DNA from: a virus
Direction: 5' to 3' (one strand)
IMG/VR virus record: IMGVR_UViG_3300032309_003027
Location: 1 to 31,433 of that record
Length of the DNA: 31,433 bases
The position numbers were made by a program, and so were the translations under genes. Shown in pieces: positions 22,336-28,895 of the stretch. The number at the start of each line of letters is the position of its first letter. Position 1 is the first letter of the stretch. The notes beneath the pieces are model-generated. The model was not told the origin of the DNA. It saw only the letters and a list, made by a program, of their open reading frames with translations, and ran no database searches.

Positions 22336-23883
22336 ATGAAAAAACAAAAACATAAATTCGAATCAACATTTGCTAATATTAAAATTAGACCAGTAGTTAG
22401 CGAAGAGAAAGATAAATATTTATCTCTTGCTTCTATTGATAAATTAAAAAAGTTCTTACCAGAAATTAATACAGAAGATAATGTTGATCTTCTTCCTATC
22501 GCTTTTGATGCTTGCGTAGTTAATAGAGTAAATAAGAATGGTGATGTAATGGATGGTGCTACAGCAGCTAAAGTAACAAAGAATTTTATTAATAAACCAA
22601 TTAATATTGAACATAATCGTACTCAAGTTATTGGATGTATTGTATCTGCTAACTTTAGTAAATTTGGCTCTAACGAAAGTTTATCAGTGGATGAAATTAA
22701 AGATATGAAAGCTCCATTTAATATTACTCTTGGTGGAGTTATCTGGAAAGTCGTTAATAAAGACTTAGCAGAACAAATCGAAGAGAGTAATGATCCTACT
22801 AGTGAAAATTATATGAGTATTAGTGCTAGTTGGGAATTAGGATTTAATGACTATAATTTAGTAGTATTAGATGATGGCGAGAAAAATATTGAAAATGCTC
22901 AATTTATATCTGATGCTAAACAAATTGAAAAATATACTGATAAATTAAGATCTAATGGTGGCACAGGAAAAATCGAAAATAATAAATCAATTTACAGACA
23001 AGTTCTTGGAAAAGTAGTTCCTCTAGGTATAGGACTAACCCTAAACCCAGCCGCTGATGTGCAGGGTGTAGCCGTAAAAACTGAAGATCCAGTTGAATTA
23101 AAAATCAATGAAAATCAAAGTTCTGAGGAACAAAAAACTGAAGAATTGCCCTTAGAGGATAATGCTTCAGAAAATAATATTTCCCAAGAAGAGACTTTAA
23201 ATGTAAAAAAGGAGAGGATATATATGAAAATAACCAAAATTGAAGATATTACAGACGCACTGCTTAAGGAAGTAACAGCTAGTTCTGTTACTGAATTTGT
23301 AGCAGAAGAAATTAGAAAGGCTAACGATCAATTCCTAGCCCAAAAAACAGAAAAAGAGAACGAACTTAAAGCTGCTAATGAAAAAGCAGCAACTCTTGCT
23401 TCTGAACAAGAAGTTGCAAAAAAACAACTTGAAGAACTTACCCAAAAATTAGCTTCATTAGAAGCTGAACAACTTGCTAAAGCTCAAGAAGAAGCTTTCA
23501 ATATGCGCATGGCATCATTTGACGAAGAATACGAATTGAATGATGACGAGCGTAAAGTTTTAGCAGCAGATATCAAAGACATGAATGATGAATCTTTCTC
23601 TGCTTATAAAAATAAAATGGCTGTTATTATGAAAGATAAAAATAAAGAAGCCAAAAAAGCTAAAATGGAAAAAGAACAAAAAATGAAAGCTTCAGAAGAA
23701 GTAAAAGCTTCAGAAGTAGTAGCACAAATTTCTACAACCCAGGAGGTTGTTGAACAAGCTGTTGATAATGGATCAAAAGCTTCAGTCGAAATTCCAAATT
23801 CCGCACCAGTCGCAGAGCCAACCATACGTGAAAAATATGCTAAAGCTTTCGATTTCAGTGGATTTGAAATTGTTAATAAATAA
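22336..23883 (+). CDS. Prohead protease fused to scaffold (long form)
   Basis: A 515-residue protein. The N-terminal about 250 residues resemble phage prohead maturation proteases: FINKPINIEHNRTQVIGCIV (candidate catalytic His93) and ENYMSISASWELGF (candidate Ser161 or Ser163), a His/Ser order like S78/herpesvirus-type assembly proteases. Family assignment is from pattern only. A flexible acidic linker (about 258-295) leads to a C-terminal coiled-coil scaffold, rich in Glu, Lys and Ala (about 330-470), ending FDFSGFEIVNK. The linker contains a strong internal RBS and ATG, so the scaffold alone is probably also made. The decoration gene starts 14 nt after the stop. This protease would cut scaffold and capsid delta regions during maturation. 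Confidence 0.78.
   Translation: MKKQKHKFESTFANIKIRPVVSEEKDKYLSLASIDKLKKFLPEINTEDNVDLLPIAFDACVVNRVNKNGDVMDGATAAKVTKNFINKPINIEHNRTQVIGCIVSANFSKFGSNESLSVDEIKDMKAPFNITLGGVIWKVVNKDLAEQIEESNDPTSENYMSISASWELGFNDYNLVVLDDGEKNIENAQFISDAKQIEKYTDKLRSNGGTGKIENNKSIYRQVLGKVVPLGIGLTLNPAADVQGVAVKTEDPVELKINENQSSEEQKTEELPLEDNASENNISQEETLNVKKERIYMKITKIEDITDALLKEVTASSVTEFVAEEIRKANDQFLAQKTEKENELKAANEKAATLASEQEVAKKQLEELTQKLASLEAEQLAKAQEEAFNMRMASFDEEYELNDDERKVLAADIKDMNDESFSAYKNKMAVIMKDKNKEAKKAKMEKEQKMKASEEVKASEVVAQISTTQEVVEQAVDNGSKASVEIPNSAPVAEPTIREKYAKAFDFSGFEIVNK
23208..23226 (+). promoter_or_regulatory. Internal ribosome-binding site and start codon
   Basis: AAAGGAG at 23208-23214, then 9 nt, then an in-frame ATG at 23224-23226, inside the protease/scaffold gene. 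It is the same class of strong SD used by the decoration (TAAAGGAG) and major capsid (TTAAAGGAG) genes. The codons it occupies encode only a linker (KKERIY), so the sequence is free to be an RBS. Confidence 0.7.
23224..23883 (+). CDS. Nested in-frame scaffold protein
   Basis: A predicted 219-residue product beginning MKITKIEDITDALLKEVTAS, in the same frame as the protease gene and sharing its stop. It contains the entire Glu/Lys/Ala-rich coiled coil (from about residue 40, EKENELKAANEKAATLASEQ) and the C-terminal SGFEIVNK end that could contact the capsid protein. This reproduces the lambda C/Nu3 arrangement, in which scaffold is made in excess from an internal start within the protease gene. 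Evidence is the AAAGGAG 9 nt upstream and the clean domain boundary. Expression is inferred, not shown. Confidence 0.65.
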   Translation: MKITKIEDITDALLKEVTASSVTEFVAEEIRKANDQFLAQKTEKENELKAANEKAATLASEQEVAKKQLEELTQKLASLEAEQLAKAQEEAFNMRMASFDEEYELNDDERKVLAADIKDMNDESFSAYKNKMAVIMKDKNKEAKKAKMEKEQKMKASEEVKASEVVAQISTTQEVVEQAVDNGSKASVEIPNSAPVAEPTIREKYAKAFDFSGFEIVNK

Positions 23884-23897
23884 AGGAGAAAATATAT

Positions 23898-24467
23898 ATG
23901 GCACATAATTTAAGACCATTTAGACAATACAACGAGGCAGATGTTGTTAATCTATTTGCTTACAGTGGAACAGCAGAGAATGGTGCTGCTGGCATTGTTG
24001 CAACCAAAGGATTAGCAGTTAAAGCCACCGTTGGATGGACAAATGATGCTAACAGTAACCCAGTAGAATTACTAGGTAGCGTTGGCGCTTCATACAATAA
24101 TGTTGTATCTCAAAGATACGGAGTAAAACCTAAGATTGGAATCGCTGCTTCTGGTGATTCAATTCTAGGATTGACACTTATGGATGTTCGCGAACTAGAT
24201 GAAAACGGTGAAAAACTCATTTTCAATCCTCGCAAAGCAGCCGAAATGGGAGTTGTAGTTAGTGGACAAGCAGTTCCAGTTCTAACAAAAGGTTTAGTAA
24301 CCTATAGTGGTGCATCAAACGTAGCACTCGGATTTGTTGCTTTCGTTAGTGGTACTGCTGGTGAGCTAGCTGGTGCAGCTAGTCTTCCAAATGGATACAC
24401 TAAAGTTGGCAAATTCTTGAGCAACAATGATGCAAACAATACAGCTCTGCTCAAAATTGAGCTCTAA
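23898..24467 (+). CDS. Capsid decoration/stabilisation protein
   Basis: A 189-residue protein between the scaffold and the major capsid protein, preceded by AAAGGAGAAAATATAT. It starts MAHNLRPFRQYNEADVVNLF and is rich in Ala, Gly, Val and Ser in short beta strands (GIVATKGLAVKATVG, GMGVVVSGQAVPVLTKG-like segments), with no signal peptide. Position, size and the beta-rich Gly/Ala composition fit head decoration proteins that trimerise on the expanded capsid. The codon use is more GC-rich than in the flanking genes, like that of the major capsid gene, consistent with high expression. I judge the assignment likely but not proven by a signature motif. Confidence 0.7.
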   Translation: MAHNLRPFRQYNEADVVNLFAYSGTAENGAAGIVATKGLAVKATVGWTNDANSNPVELLGSVGASYNNVVSQRYGVKPKIGIAASGDSILGLTLMDVRELDENGEKLIFNPRKAAEMGVVVSGQAVPVLTKGLVTYSGASNVALGFVAFVSGTAGELAGAASLPNGYTKVGKFLSNNDANNTALLKIEL

Positions 24468-24489
24468 TTCTTAAAGGAGAATATTTAAA

Positions 24490-25584
24490 ATGAAATTAAA
24501 ACTAAAAAATACCCCAGAGCAAGTAGAGCTAATCAAAGCAATGGCTAGCCGTGAAGGTTCCGTTGCCCAAGAAGCTCAAGAAGCTTTTGCAGCTTTTATC
24601 GGACCAGTTGTAAACAAAGTCCTAATGGAAGCAGCAACCTCTAGCGCAGTCTATACTGACCTACCTTATGATGAAGATGATAGTCCCTCTATTCCTCTTG
24701 ATCTATTCCAAGGTGAAGGTGAAGGTCTAGTCTCCGTTTGGAGTCAAAATGTAGCAGGTGGTCTTCCAACTTCAACAGTTGAAGGTCTATCTGAATTGAA
24801 AGTTTCTACCTATCGTCTAGATAGCGCAGTTTCTTTCCTAAAACGTTATGCCCGTCGTGGTCGTCTTGATGTTGCTTCAAAAGCAATCGAGAGAATGACC
24901 AATGAAGTTCTCATCAAACAAGAACGTAATGCTTGGGCAGTAGTACTAAAAGCTCTTGCTGATAGTAGTAACACTGTTGACATGGGTTCTAATGCTGGTG
25001 AAACTTTCACCCTCTCTAGTTTAAATACTTTGGTCAAAAATGTAAAGAGATTGAATAGATCTTATGCTGGTGGCTCAACCAACAGTTCATATGGTTTAAC
25101 TGATATCTTCATTAGTCCAGAAAGTATGAGTGACATCCGTGCATTCGCTTACAATCCAGTAGGCGGTGGCCTCGCAAAGACCGCAACCCCAGCTATCACA
25201 GACATTGCCATAATCAATGATCTTCCAGCTGGTGTTCGTGAAGAAATCTATCGCGGTGGTGGAAGTCAAGAAATTTATGGAATCAGCATCCATGAACTAG
25301 TTGAACTTGGTGCAAACCAAAAGTATACTAAACTCTTTAATGAGTTTTATAATGGTTCAAACAACTTTGCCGATTCAGATGATCTCGTAGTAGGTCTTGA
25401 CCTAACTAAAGATGCATTTGTTCGCCCATTAGCTCGTAACGCTGATTCTGGCAGTACCTTCACTGCAATGCCTGACGATCAATTCGTTGCCCGTTCTGAG
25501 AAAATCGGATTCTACGGTTCTCTCGAAGAAGGTCGCGTTTGTATCGATTCACGCGCAGTAGCTGGTATCGCTATCAATCGCTAA
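24490..25584 (+). CDS. Major capsid protein (HK97 fold)
   Basis: A 364-residue protein with an optimal SD (AAAGGAG). The N-terminal about 40 residues are helical (MKLKLKNTPEQVELIKAMAS), like a delta/N-arm. The rest has the general HK97-fold layout: an E-loop-like beta region (PLDLFQGEGEGLVSVWSQNV), a spine helix (IERMTNEVLIKQERNAWAVV), and P/A-domain strands with an inserted loop (GGSTNSSYGLTDIFISPESM), ending FYGSLEEGRVCIDSRAVAGI. Order (protease/scaffold, decoration, capsid) and a strong terminator right after it confirm the role. It forms the icosahedral shell. Sampled codon use is more GC-rich than elsewhere (about 40% in one 60-nt line), as expected for the most abundant late product. 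Confidence 0.9.
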   Translation: MKLKLKNTPEQVELIKAMASREGSVAQEAQEAFAAFIGPVVNKVLMEAATSSAVYTDLPYDEDDSPSIPLDLFQGEGEGLVSVWSQNVAGGLPTSTVEGLSELKVSTYRLDSAVSFLKRYARRGRLDVASKAIERMTNEVLIKQERNAWAVVLKALADSSNTVDMGSNAGETFTLSSLNTLVKNVKRLNRSYAGGSTNSSYGLTDIFISPESMSDIRAFAYNPVGGGLAKTATPAITDIAIINDLPAGVREEIYRGGGSQEIYGISIHELVELGANQKYTKLFNEFYNGSNNFADSDDLVVGLDLTKDAFVRPLARNADSGSTFTAMPDDQFVARSEKIGFYGSLEEGRVCIDSRAVAGIAINR

Positions 25585-25601
25585 TTAATCTTTAGATTAA
25601 T
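25584..25601 (+). terminator. AT-rich hairpin at capsid stop codon
   Basis: ATTAATC, loop TTTA, GATTAAT: a perfect 7-bp stem starting at the last base of the capsid stop codon, only 7 nt before the strong terminator stem. It may protect the mRNA 3' end from exonucleases or assist termination. Confidence 0.4.
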
Positions 25602-25608
25602 ATCAGAG

Positions 25609-25640
25609 GCCCACAGGATAATCCCTGTGGGCTTCTTTTT
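25609..25640 (+). terminator. Strong intrinsic terminator after major capsid gene
   Basis: GCCCACAGG (25609-25617), loop ATAATC, CCTGTGGGC (25624-25632): a perfect 9-bp GC-rich stem, extendable by an A-U and a G-U pair, followed by TTCTTTTTTT. It is the clearest intrinsic terminator in this AT-rich window and closes the head operon. Confidence 0.9.
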
Positions 25641-25643
25641 TTA

Positions 25644-25673
25644 TTAGACATTTCTAACTTTAATATATACAAT
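25644..25673 (+). promoter_or_regulatory. Weak sigma70-like promoter candidate
   Basis: TTAGAC (25644-25649), an 18-nt spacer and TACAAT (25668-25673) lie between the terminator and the gene at 25691, whose RBS is AGGAGAA. There is no GTGTAAT here, so some promoter is needed unless the terminator leaks. The match is modest. Confidence 0.3.
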
Positions 25674-25690
25674 ATAGTATAGGAGAAAAT

Positions 25691-26032
25691 ATGCCAAAAA
25701 AGAAAAATAAATTAGATTCACTAACTCAAACTCATGCTCAAGTAGAAAGCCCAAGAACATTAGACCAAGTATGGGGAGATTCTGGTCAAGGTAAGTATGG
25801 AACACTAGTTCTTGCAGAGTATCAAAAATATTTAAAAGAATTAACTAAAAGTGACATTCAAGCTCACGCAATCAAAATAGGCCTTATTCCTGTAGACAAC
25901 AGAGACACTCTAGTAAAAAGACTAGAAAGAGAATTCAATAAACATGTTTCTCTTTATCAACCAGCACCAAAAACAAAAAATGATCTTAAAATTAGTAAAT
26001 CTGCAAGAGATATTCTAGCAGAAGGCCGCTAA
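25691..26032 (+). CDS. Small SAP/HeH-like protein next to capsid
   Basis: A 113-residue protein with RBS AGGAGAA. It has a basic N-terminus (MPKKKNK), a middle block TLDQVWGDSGQGKYGTLVLA, and a helix-turn-helix-like segment LTKSDIQAHAIKIGLIPVDN then RDTLVKRLEREF (about 55-90). That segment resembles SAP/HeH-type DNA-binding or Rho-N-like modules often found in small phage proteins near the major capsid gene. The tail is charged and disordered (DLKISKSARDILAEGR). Function is uncertain: a head-completion or internal DNA-contacting protein is possible. It is isolated between the capsid terminator and the next GTGTAAT site. Confidence 0.65.
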   Translation: MPKKKNKLDSLTQTHAQVESPRTLDQVWGDSGQGKYGTLVLAEYQKYLKELTKSDIQAHAIKIGLIPVDNRDTLVKRLEREFNKHVSLYQPAPKTKNDLKISKSARDILAEGR

Positions 26033-26036
26033 TTTT

Positions 26037-26043
26037 GTGTAAT
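26037..26043 (+). promoter_or_regulatory. GTGTAAT promoter candidate before structured leader
   Basis: GTGTAAT lies 4 nt after the stop of the preceding gene and overlaps the first two bases of the 5' arm of the three-way-junction RNA. If transcription begins just downstream, the mRNA would start within or at the base of that structure. Confidence 0.45.
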
Positions 26044-26101
26044 ATTTGTTGTTAGTCTGCCTAAAAGCAGCAATTTAGCGCAAGCTAATAACAACAAATA
26101 T
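26042..26101 (+). ncRNA. Compact three-way-junction RNA leader
   Basis: A 60-nt non-coding leader folds by inspection into a perfect three-way junction. P1 is 26042-26054 (ATATTTGTTGTTA) paired with 26089-26101 (TAACAACAAATAT), 13 bp without mismatch. P2 is CTGC (26057-26060) with GCAG (26067-26070), loop CTAAAA. P3 is TTAGC (26075-26079) with GCTAA (26084-26088), closed by a GCAA (GNRA) tetraloop. Linkers are GT, CAAT and none. The outer stem ends at the base directly before the fibre start codon at 26102, and no Shine-Dalgarno is present. It could be a translation-regulating element, an mRNA 5'-end stabiliser or a ribozyme-like domain. I do not recognise the class. No second copy was seen. 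Confidence 0.6.
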
Positions 26102-27829
26102 ATGGCACAAAGATTTAAGGCTAAGACATTACTATCAAATAGTGGCGTTTTTAATAACGAAGTAGTTGCTCCTAATCTCGTTTACAATACTGGTAATCAA
26201 ACTATTAGTGGAGATAAAACTTTTTCGGCTATTAGTTTATATGATCCAAATGATCGAATGCAAATTAGTATTTATCCATCTGGAGAAGGAAGTATTGCTG
26301 GGCCATTCATTGGTTCTAACGAATATTTAACAATTGCTGGTTTTAATAGAGCTCAAAATATAAATCTCAATGAGGAATATGTAAAAATTACAGCTGGAAG
26401 CGGAGCTTCTAGTATAGAAGTAAATTATAATGGATCAATTTATTTAAACGGCAAAACAGTTGGAAAGACTGGCACTTTTGAAAAACTTTATGCTGACAAT
26501 TTAGTTTACAAAACTGGCGATCAAACTATTTCTGGGATAAAAACTTTCGCAACTGGAGTAAATATTAGTGGTCATGTGGGTATTGGTATTAATAATAATG
26601 ATAAATTCGGATTGTATGTTAGAAAATCTGCAGCAGGAGTTACTGTAAATCCAGATGCGGGTAGTATTGCTGTGTTTGAAGGAAGTGGAAATTCTCATAT
26701 AACTGTTCTAGCATCAAATGCGCAAACTGCTGGTGTGGTACTTGGTAGTCCAGCTGATAACTTTGGTTCATACTTAAGCTGGAATCATGATAACAGTGCT
26801 TTGAAGCTTGCAACCGCAAAAACTAGTGGTTTTATACAAATCTTGACTAACGATGAAAATGAAGCTGTAAGAATTACAAGAAGTGGTGATGTTGGTATTG
26901 GCACAATTTCTCCATCTGAAAAATTACAAGTAGTTGGAAATATATTAGCAAATAATCTTGTATATAATACTGGAAATCAAAGTATAAGTGGAAATAAAAC
27001 TTTTGTTACAGGAATAGTAGCTCCTAATTTAGTTTATAATACTGGTGAACAATTTGTTTCTGGATTAAAACAATTTGACACAAGACCAACTGTCAATGGT
27101 ACAGGAGTTCTTCTTAGTGGTGAAGCAGCAAGTCTTCCAACAACTATAGTTTATACCACTGGTAACCAAACTATTAGTGGAGTAAAAACTTTTCAAACTG
27201 GAGTAGTAGTTTCTGGCAACCTTCAAGTTTCTGGATCTGGTATTTTTAATTCTGTTGATTTAAATAACGTAGATACTCTAAGTCTTTCTGGAGTAAATGT
27301 AACTATAACAAATGGAAATATTGCTTTAACAAATCGTCCAACAGTAAATGGCACAGGAGTTCTTTTAAGTGGATCTACGCCATTTGTTATGAATTTTGGT
27401 CATGTACGACATAATACAACCGCAGGTGATCAAAGACATTATTTTGGACCACCAATAGAGATTAGTCCAGTTAGTTTAGCTAATAATGAAAAAAGAAGAG
27501 TTCAAATACTCCAAGACTGTTTTTTAAGAAAAATTGTATGGACTAGTTTATCAAGAGATAACGCTCCAACCCCAAGTAATGCAATGACTGGATATTTTAA
27601 AAATTTTGGAAACAATGCGCTTACTGATGATCCATCTTCAGGAATTCAAGTCACGTCCGCAATAAATATTCCTTCGACAAACACAATGTACTCTAACTCT
27701 ACTGGAACTTTAAATATACCAATAACAGGTGGAAATTATGTATCTTTTTATTATCAAAGTAATTTTAATGCTGGATCTAATAATCAGGCCTCTGGTTTAG
27801 GGGTCAATGTTTATGCATACTTTGAGTAG
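26102..27829 (+). CDS. Fibre protein with GNQTISG repeats
   Basis: A 575-residue virion fibre-like protein. Five copies of a module like NLVYNTGNQTISGDKTF occur near residues 26, 133, 283, 309 and 350, and RPTVNGTGVLLSG occurs twice (about 330 and 418), a shaft pattern familiar from phage tail fibres. SGDVGIGTISPSEKLQVVGN (about 260) is the same GIGT motif seen in the minus-strand fibres. The C-terminal about 150 residues (PFVMNFGHVRHNTTAGDQRH onward, ending GLGVNVYAYFE) are non-repetitive beta-rich sequence, the likely receptor-binding or trimerising tip. There is no SD: translation starts directly after the three-way-junction RNA. Its end overlaps a 21-codon ORF. Confidence 0.8.
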   Translation: MAQRFKAKTLLSNSGVFNNEVVAPNLVYNTGNQTISGDKTFSAISLYDPNDRMQISIYPSGEGSIAGPFIGSNEYLTIAGFNRAQNINLNEEYVKITAGSGASSIEVNYNGSIYLNGKTVGKTGTFEKLYADNLVYKTGDQTISGIKTFATGVNISGHVGIGINNNDKFGLYVRKSAAGVTVNPDAGSIAVFEGSGNSHITVLASNAQTAGVVLGSPADNFGSYLSWNHDNSALKLATAKTSGFIQILTNDENEAVRITRSGDVGIGTISPSEKLQVVGNILANNLVYNTGNQSISGNKTFVTGIVAPNLVYNTGEQFVSGLKQFDTRPTVNGTGVLLSGEAASLPTTIVYTTGNQTISGVKTFQTGVVVSGNLQVSGSGIFNSVDLNNVDTLSLSGVNVTITNGNIALTNRPTVNGTGVLLSGSTPFVMNFGHVRHNTTAGDQRHYFGPPIEISPVSLANNEKRRVQILQDCFLRKIVWTSLSRDNAPTPSNAMTGYFKNFGNNALTDDPSSGIQVTSAINIPSTNTMYSNSTGTLNIPITGGNYVSFYYQSNFNAGSNNQASGLGVNVYAYFE

Positions 27830-27878
27830 AAGACGAGATGCAGAAGCCAAATTAATTGAAGAATCGTTAAAAGTGTAA
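27813..27878 (+). CDS. Possible 21-residue microprotein
   Basis: A 21-codon frame, MHTLSRRRDAEAKLIEESLK plus a final Val, overlaps the last 17 nt of the fibre gene in another frame. AGGGG (27799-27803) sits 9 nt upstream as a plausible RBS. The peptide would be one amphipathic, highly charged helix. Its final codon and stop (GTG TAA) coincide with a GTGTAAT motif, as at the end of the YadA-like gene. It fills most of an otherwise empty gap. Function is unknown and the length makes chance quite possible. Confidence 0.35.
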   Translation: MHTLSRRRDAEAKLIEESLKV

Positions 27879-27879
27879 T
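27873..27879 (+). promoter_or_regulatory. GTGTAAT motif with short AT-rich gap
   Basis: GTGTAAT lies 14 nt before an ATG at 27887 that opens only an 8-residue frame (ending at 27913). The remaining gap to 27949 is AT-rich and contains ATATTAAATAT followed by a T-rich run (about 27921-27940), possibly a weak terminator. Confidence 0.35.
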
Positions 27880-27949
27880 AGTTATTATGAAAAAGGTATT
27901 ATTGTACGTTTAATTATTAGATATTAAATATTTTTTCTTTTATAATAAT

Positions 27950-27956
27950 GTGTAAT
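27950..27956 (+). promoter_or_regulatory. GTGTAAT promoter candidate for lysis cassette
   Basis: GTGTAATATAC sits 12 nt upstream of the holin-like ATG at 27962, the shortest spacing in the window and without a Shine-Dalgarno. If this is a promoter core, the mRNA may be nearly leaderless. Confidence 0.4.
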
Positions 27957-27961
27957 ATACT

Positions 27962-28246
27962 ATGAAAACTATGTTATCTAAAATATTTGGCCCAAATTGG
28001 AGATCTAGCTCATCTGGCATTGCAACAGTTGTAGCAGTTTCTACTGCAATAGCAATTCATTCTGACCCTTCATTAGTAGCATTTCTTCCAGATCATGCAG
28101 AATCTTATATCACAGGAATTTCAAAATTAATTGCAGTTGTATCTGGTATTATTTTTGCATTAACAGTAAAAGATGCAGCAGTTACTGGTGGAACAGTAGC
28201 TCAAACAAGTGAAGCAAAAGATAGAACACATGGAGAAAACATATGA
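27962..28246 (+). CDS. Holin-like two-helix membrane protein
   Basis: A 94-residue protein with two predicted membrane segments, about residues 18-36 (SGIATVVAVSTAIAIHS) and 48-68 (YITGISKLIAVVSGIIFALT), and a charged hydrophilic C-terminus (KDAAVTGGTVAQTSEAKDRT). Size, topology and position at the head of a membrane/lipoprotein cassette fit a small class II-type phage holin, which permeabilises the inner membrane to start lysis. No sequence signature proves it. Its TGA stop overlaps the next ATG (ATGA), so it is coupled to the lipoprotein gene. Confidence 0.6.
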   Translation: MKTMLSKIFGPNWRSSSSGIATVVAVSTAIAIHSDPSLVAFLPDHAESYITGISKLIAVVSGIIFALTVKDAAVTGGTVAQTSEAKDRTHGENI

Positions 28247-28692
28247 ATAAATTACAATTAGCCGCAGTTGCTCTTTTGAGCGTATTTCTTGGAGCTTGTG
28301 CCACAACCAATACTGGAAAAGTTGATGTTGCAACAAGTGTTGAAAACACTCTTCCTTATGTTAAACCAGCAGTAATATTAGCTTGCACCGTTGTTCTTGA
28401 TCAAGCCGTTTCTGGTAGCGATAGAATTGAAAAAGCTAAAATGATAAACAACGTTGCAGCAATTGTAGAAGCACTAACAGTTGGAAATACTCCAACTCCA
28501 GAACAACTTCAAAAAGCTCTTAACGATTATCTTCCAAGTGAAAAAACTCATTGGGCAAATTATGTTACTGTTATCAAAGATCTTTATGCTCAACAATTTG
28601 CTAGACTAAATGGAAATGGTGCTCTTGCAGTAAAGGTACTTAACGCTATTGCTTCTGGATGCAAAGATGCAACAGCAAGTTACGTAGAGTAA
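28243..28692 (+). CDS. Lipoprotein in lysis cassette
   Basis: A 149-residue protein with a lipoprotein signal: MNKLQLAAVALLSVFLGACA, lipobox LGAC with Cys19. The mature domain is mostly helical (TLPYVKPAVILACTVVLDQA, then a TPEQLQKALNDYLP stretch and a C-terminal helix with GCKDATASYVE). Two further Cys (in ILAC and SGC) may pair. It starts by ATGA overlap with the holin-like gene and ends 2 nt before the next ATG. Position suggests a lysis or envelope-associated role, perhaps an outer-membrane lipoprotein, but its domain is not a typical o-spanin and I leave the function open. Confidence 0.65.
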   Translation: MNKLQLAAVALLSVFLGACATTNTGKVDVATSVENTLPYVKPAVILACTVVLDQAVSGSDRIEKAKMINNVAAIVEALTVGNTPTPEQLQKALNDYLPSEKTHWANYVTVIKDLYAQQFARLNGNGALAVKVLNAIASGCKDATASYVE

Positions 28693-28694
28693 TC

Positions 28695-28895
28695 ATGCCA
28701 ACTGGAATATTAACAGCATTACTTTCAGCAGTATCTGGAATATTCGCAGCAATCAATAACGTATTCGGCGCAAAGAACACAAAAGAAATGAAAGAGCGCC
28801 AAGAAGCTCAAAAAGAAGTTGACCATCAAAGTGGAATCGAAAATGCAGTAAAGGAAAAAGACCTTGAAGAAGCTCGCAAGCATATTAGTTCTTAA
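28695..28895 (+). CDS. Putative inner-membrane spanin-like protein
   Basis: A 66-residue protein. The frame is open further upstream (28659), but ATG 28695 is chosen because it follows the previous stop by 2 nt. One hydrophobic N-terminal segment (TGILTALLSAVSGIFAAINN) is followed by a highly charged helical tail (KNTKEMKERQEAQKEVDHQS and KEKDLEEARKHISS). A membrane anchor plus periplasmic coiled coil, overlapping a downstream lipoprotein gene in another frame, is the i-spanin/o-spanin (Rz/Rz1) arrangement. It is short for an i-spanin, so the assignment is inferential. Confidence 0.5.
   Translation: MPTGILTALLSAVSGIFAAINNVFGAKNTKEMKERQEAQKEVDHQSGIENAVKEKDLEEARKHISS

Noticed and set aside
21984-25293. 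Minus-strand frames opposite the head genes
   Set aside because: They lie wholly within strongly supported head genes, lack RBS and promoter motifs and have atypical Cys/Ser-rich composition.
26042-26101. Hammerhead or twister ribozyme identity for the three-way junction
   Set aside because: The hammerhead core (CUGANGA and GAAA) is absent and the linkers differ; the CCTAAAA segment is only superficially like twister. I therefore leave the RNA class open.
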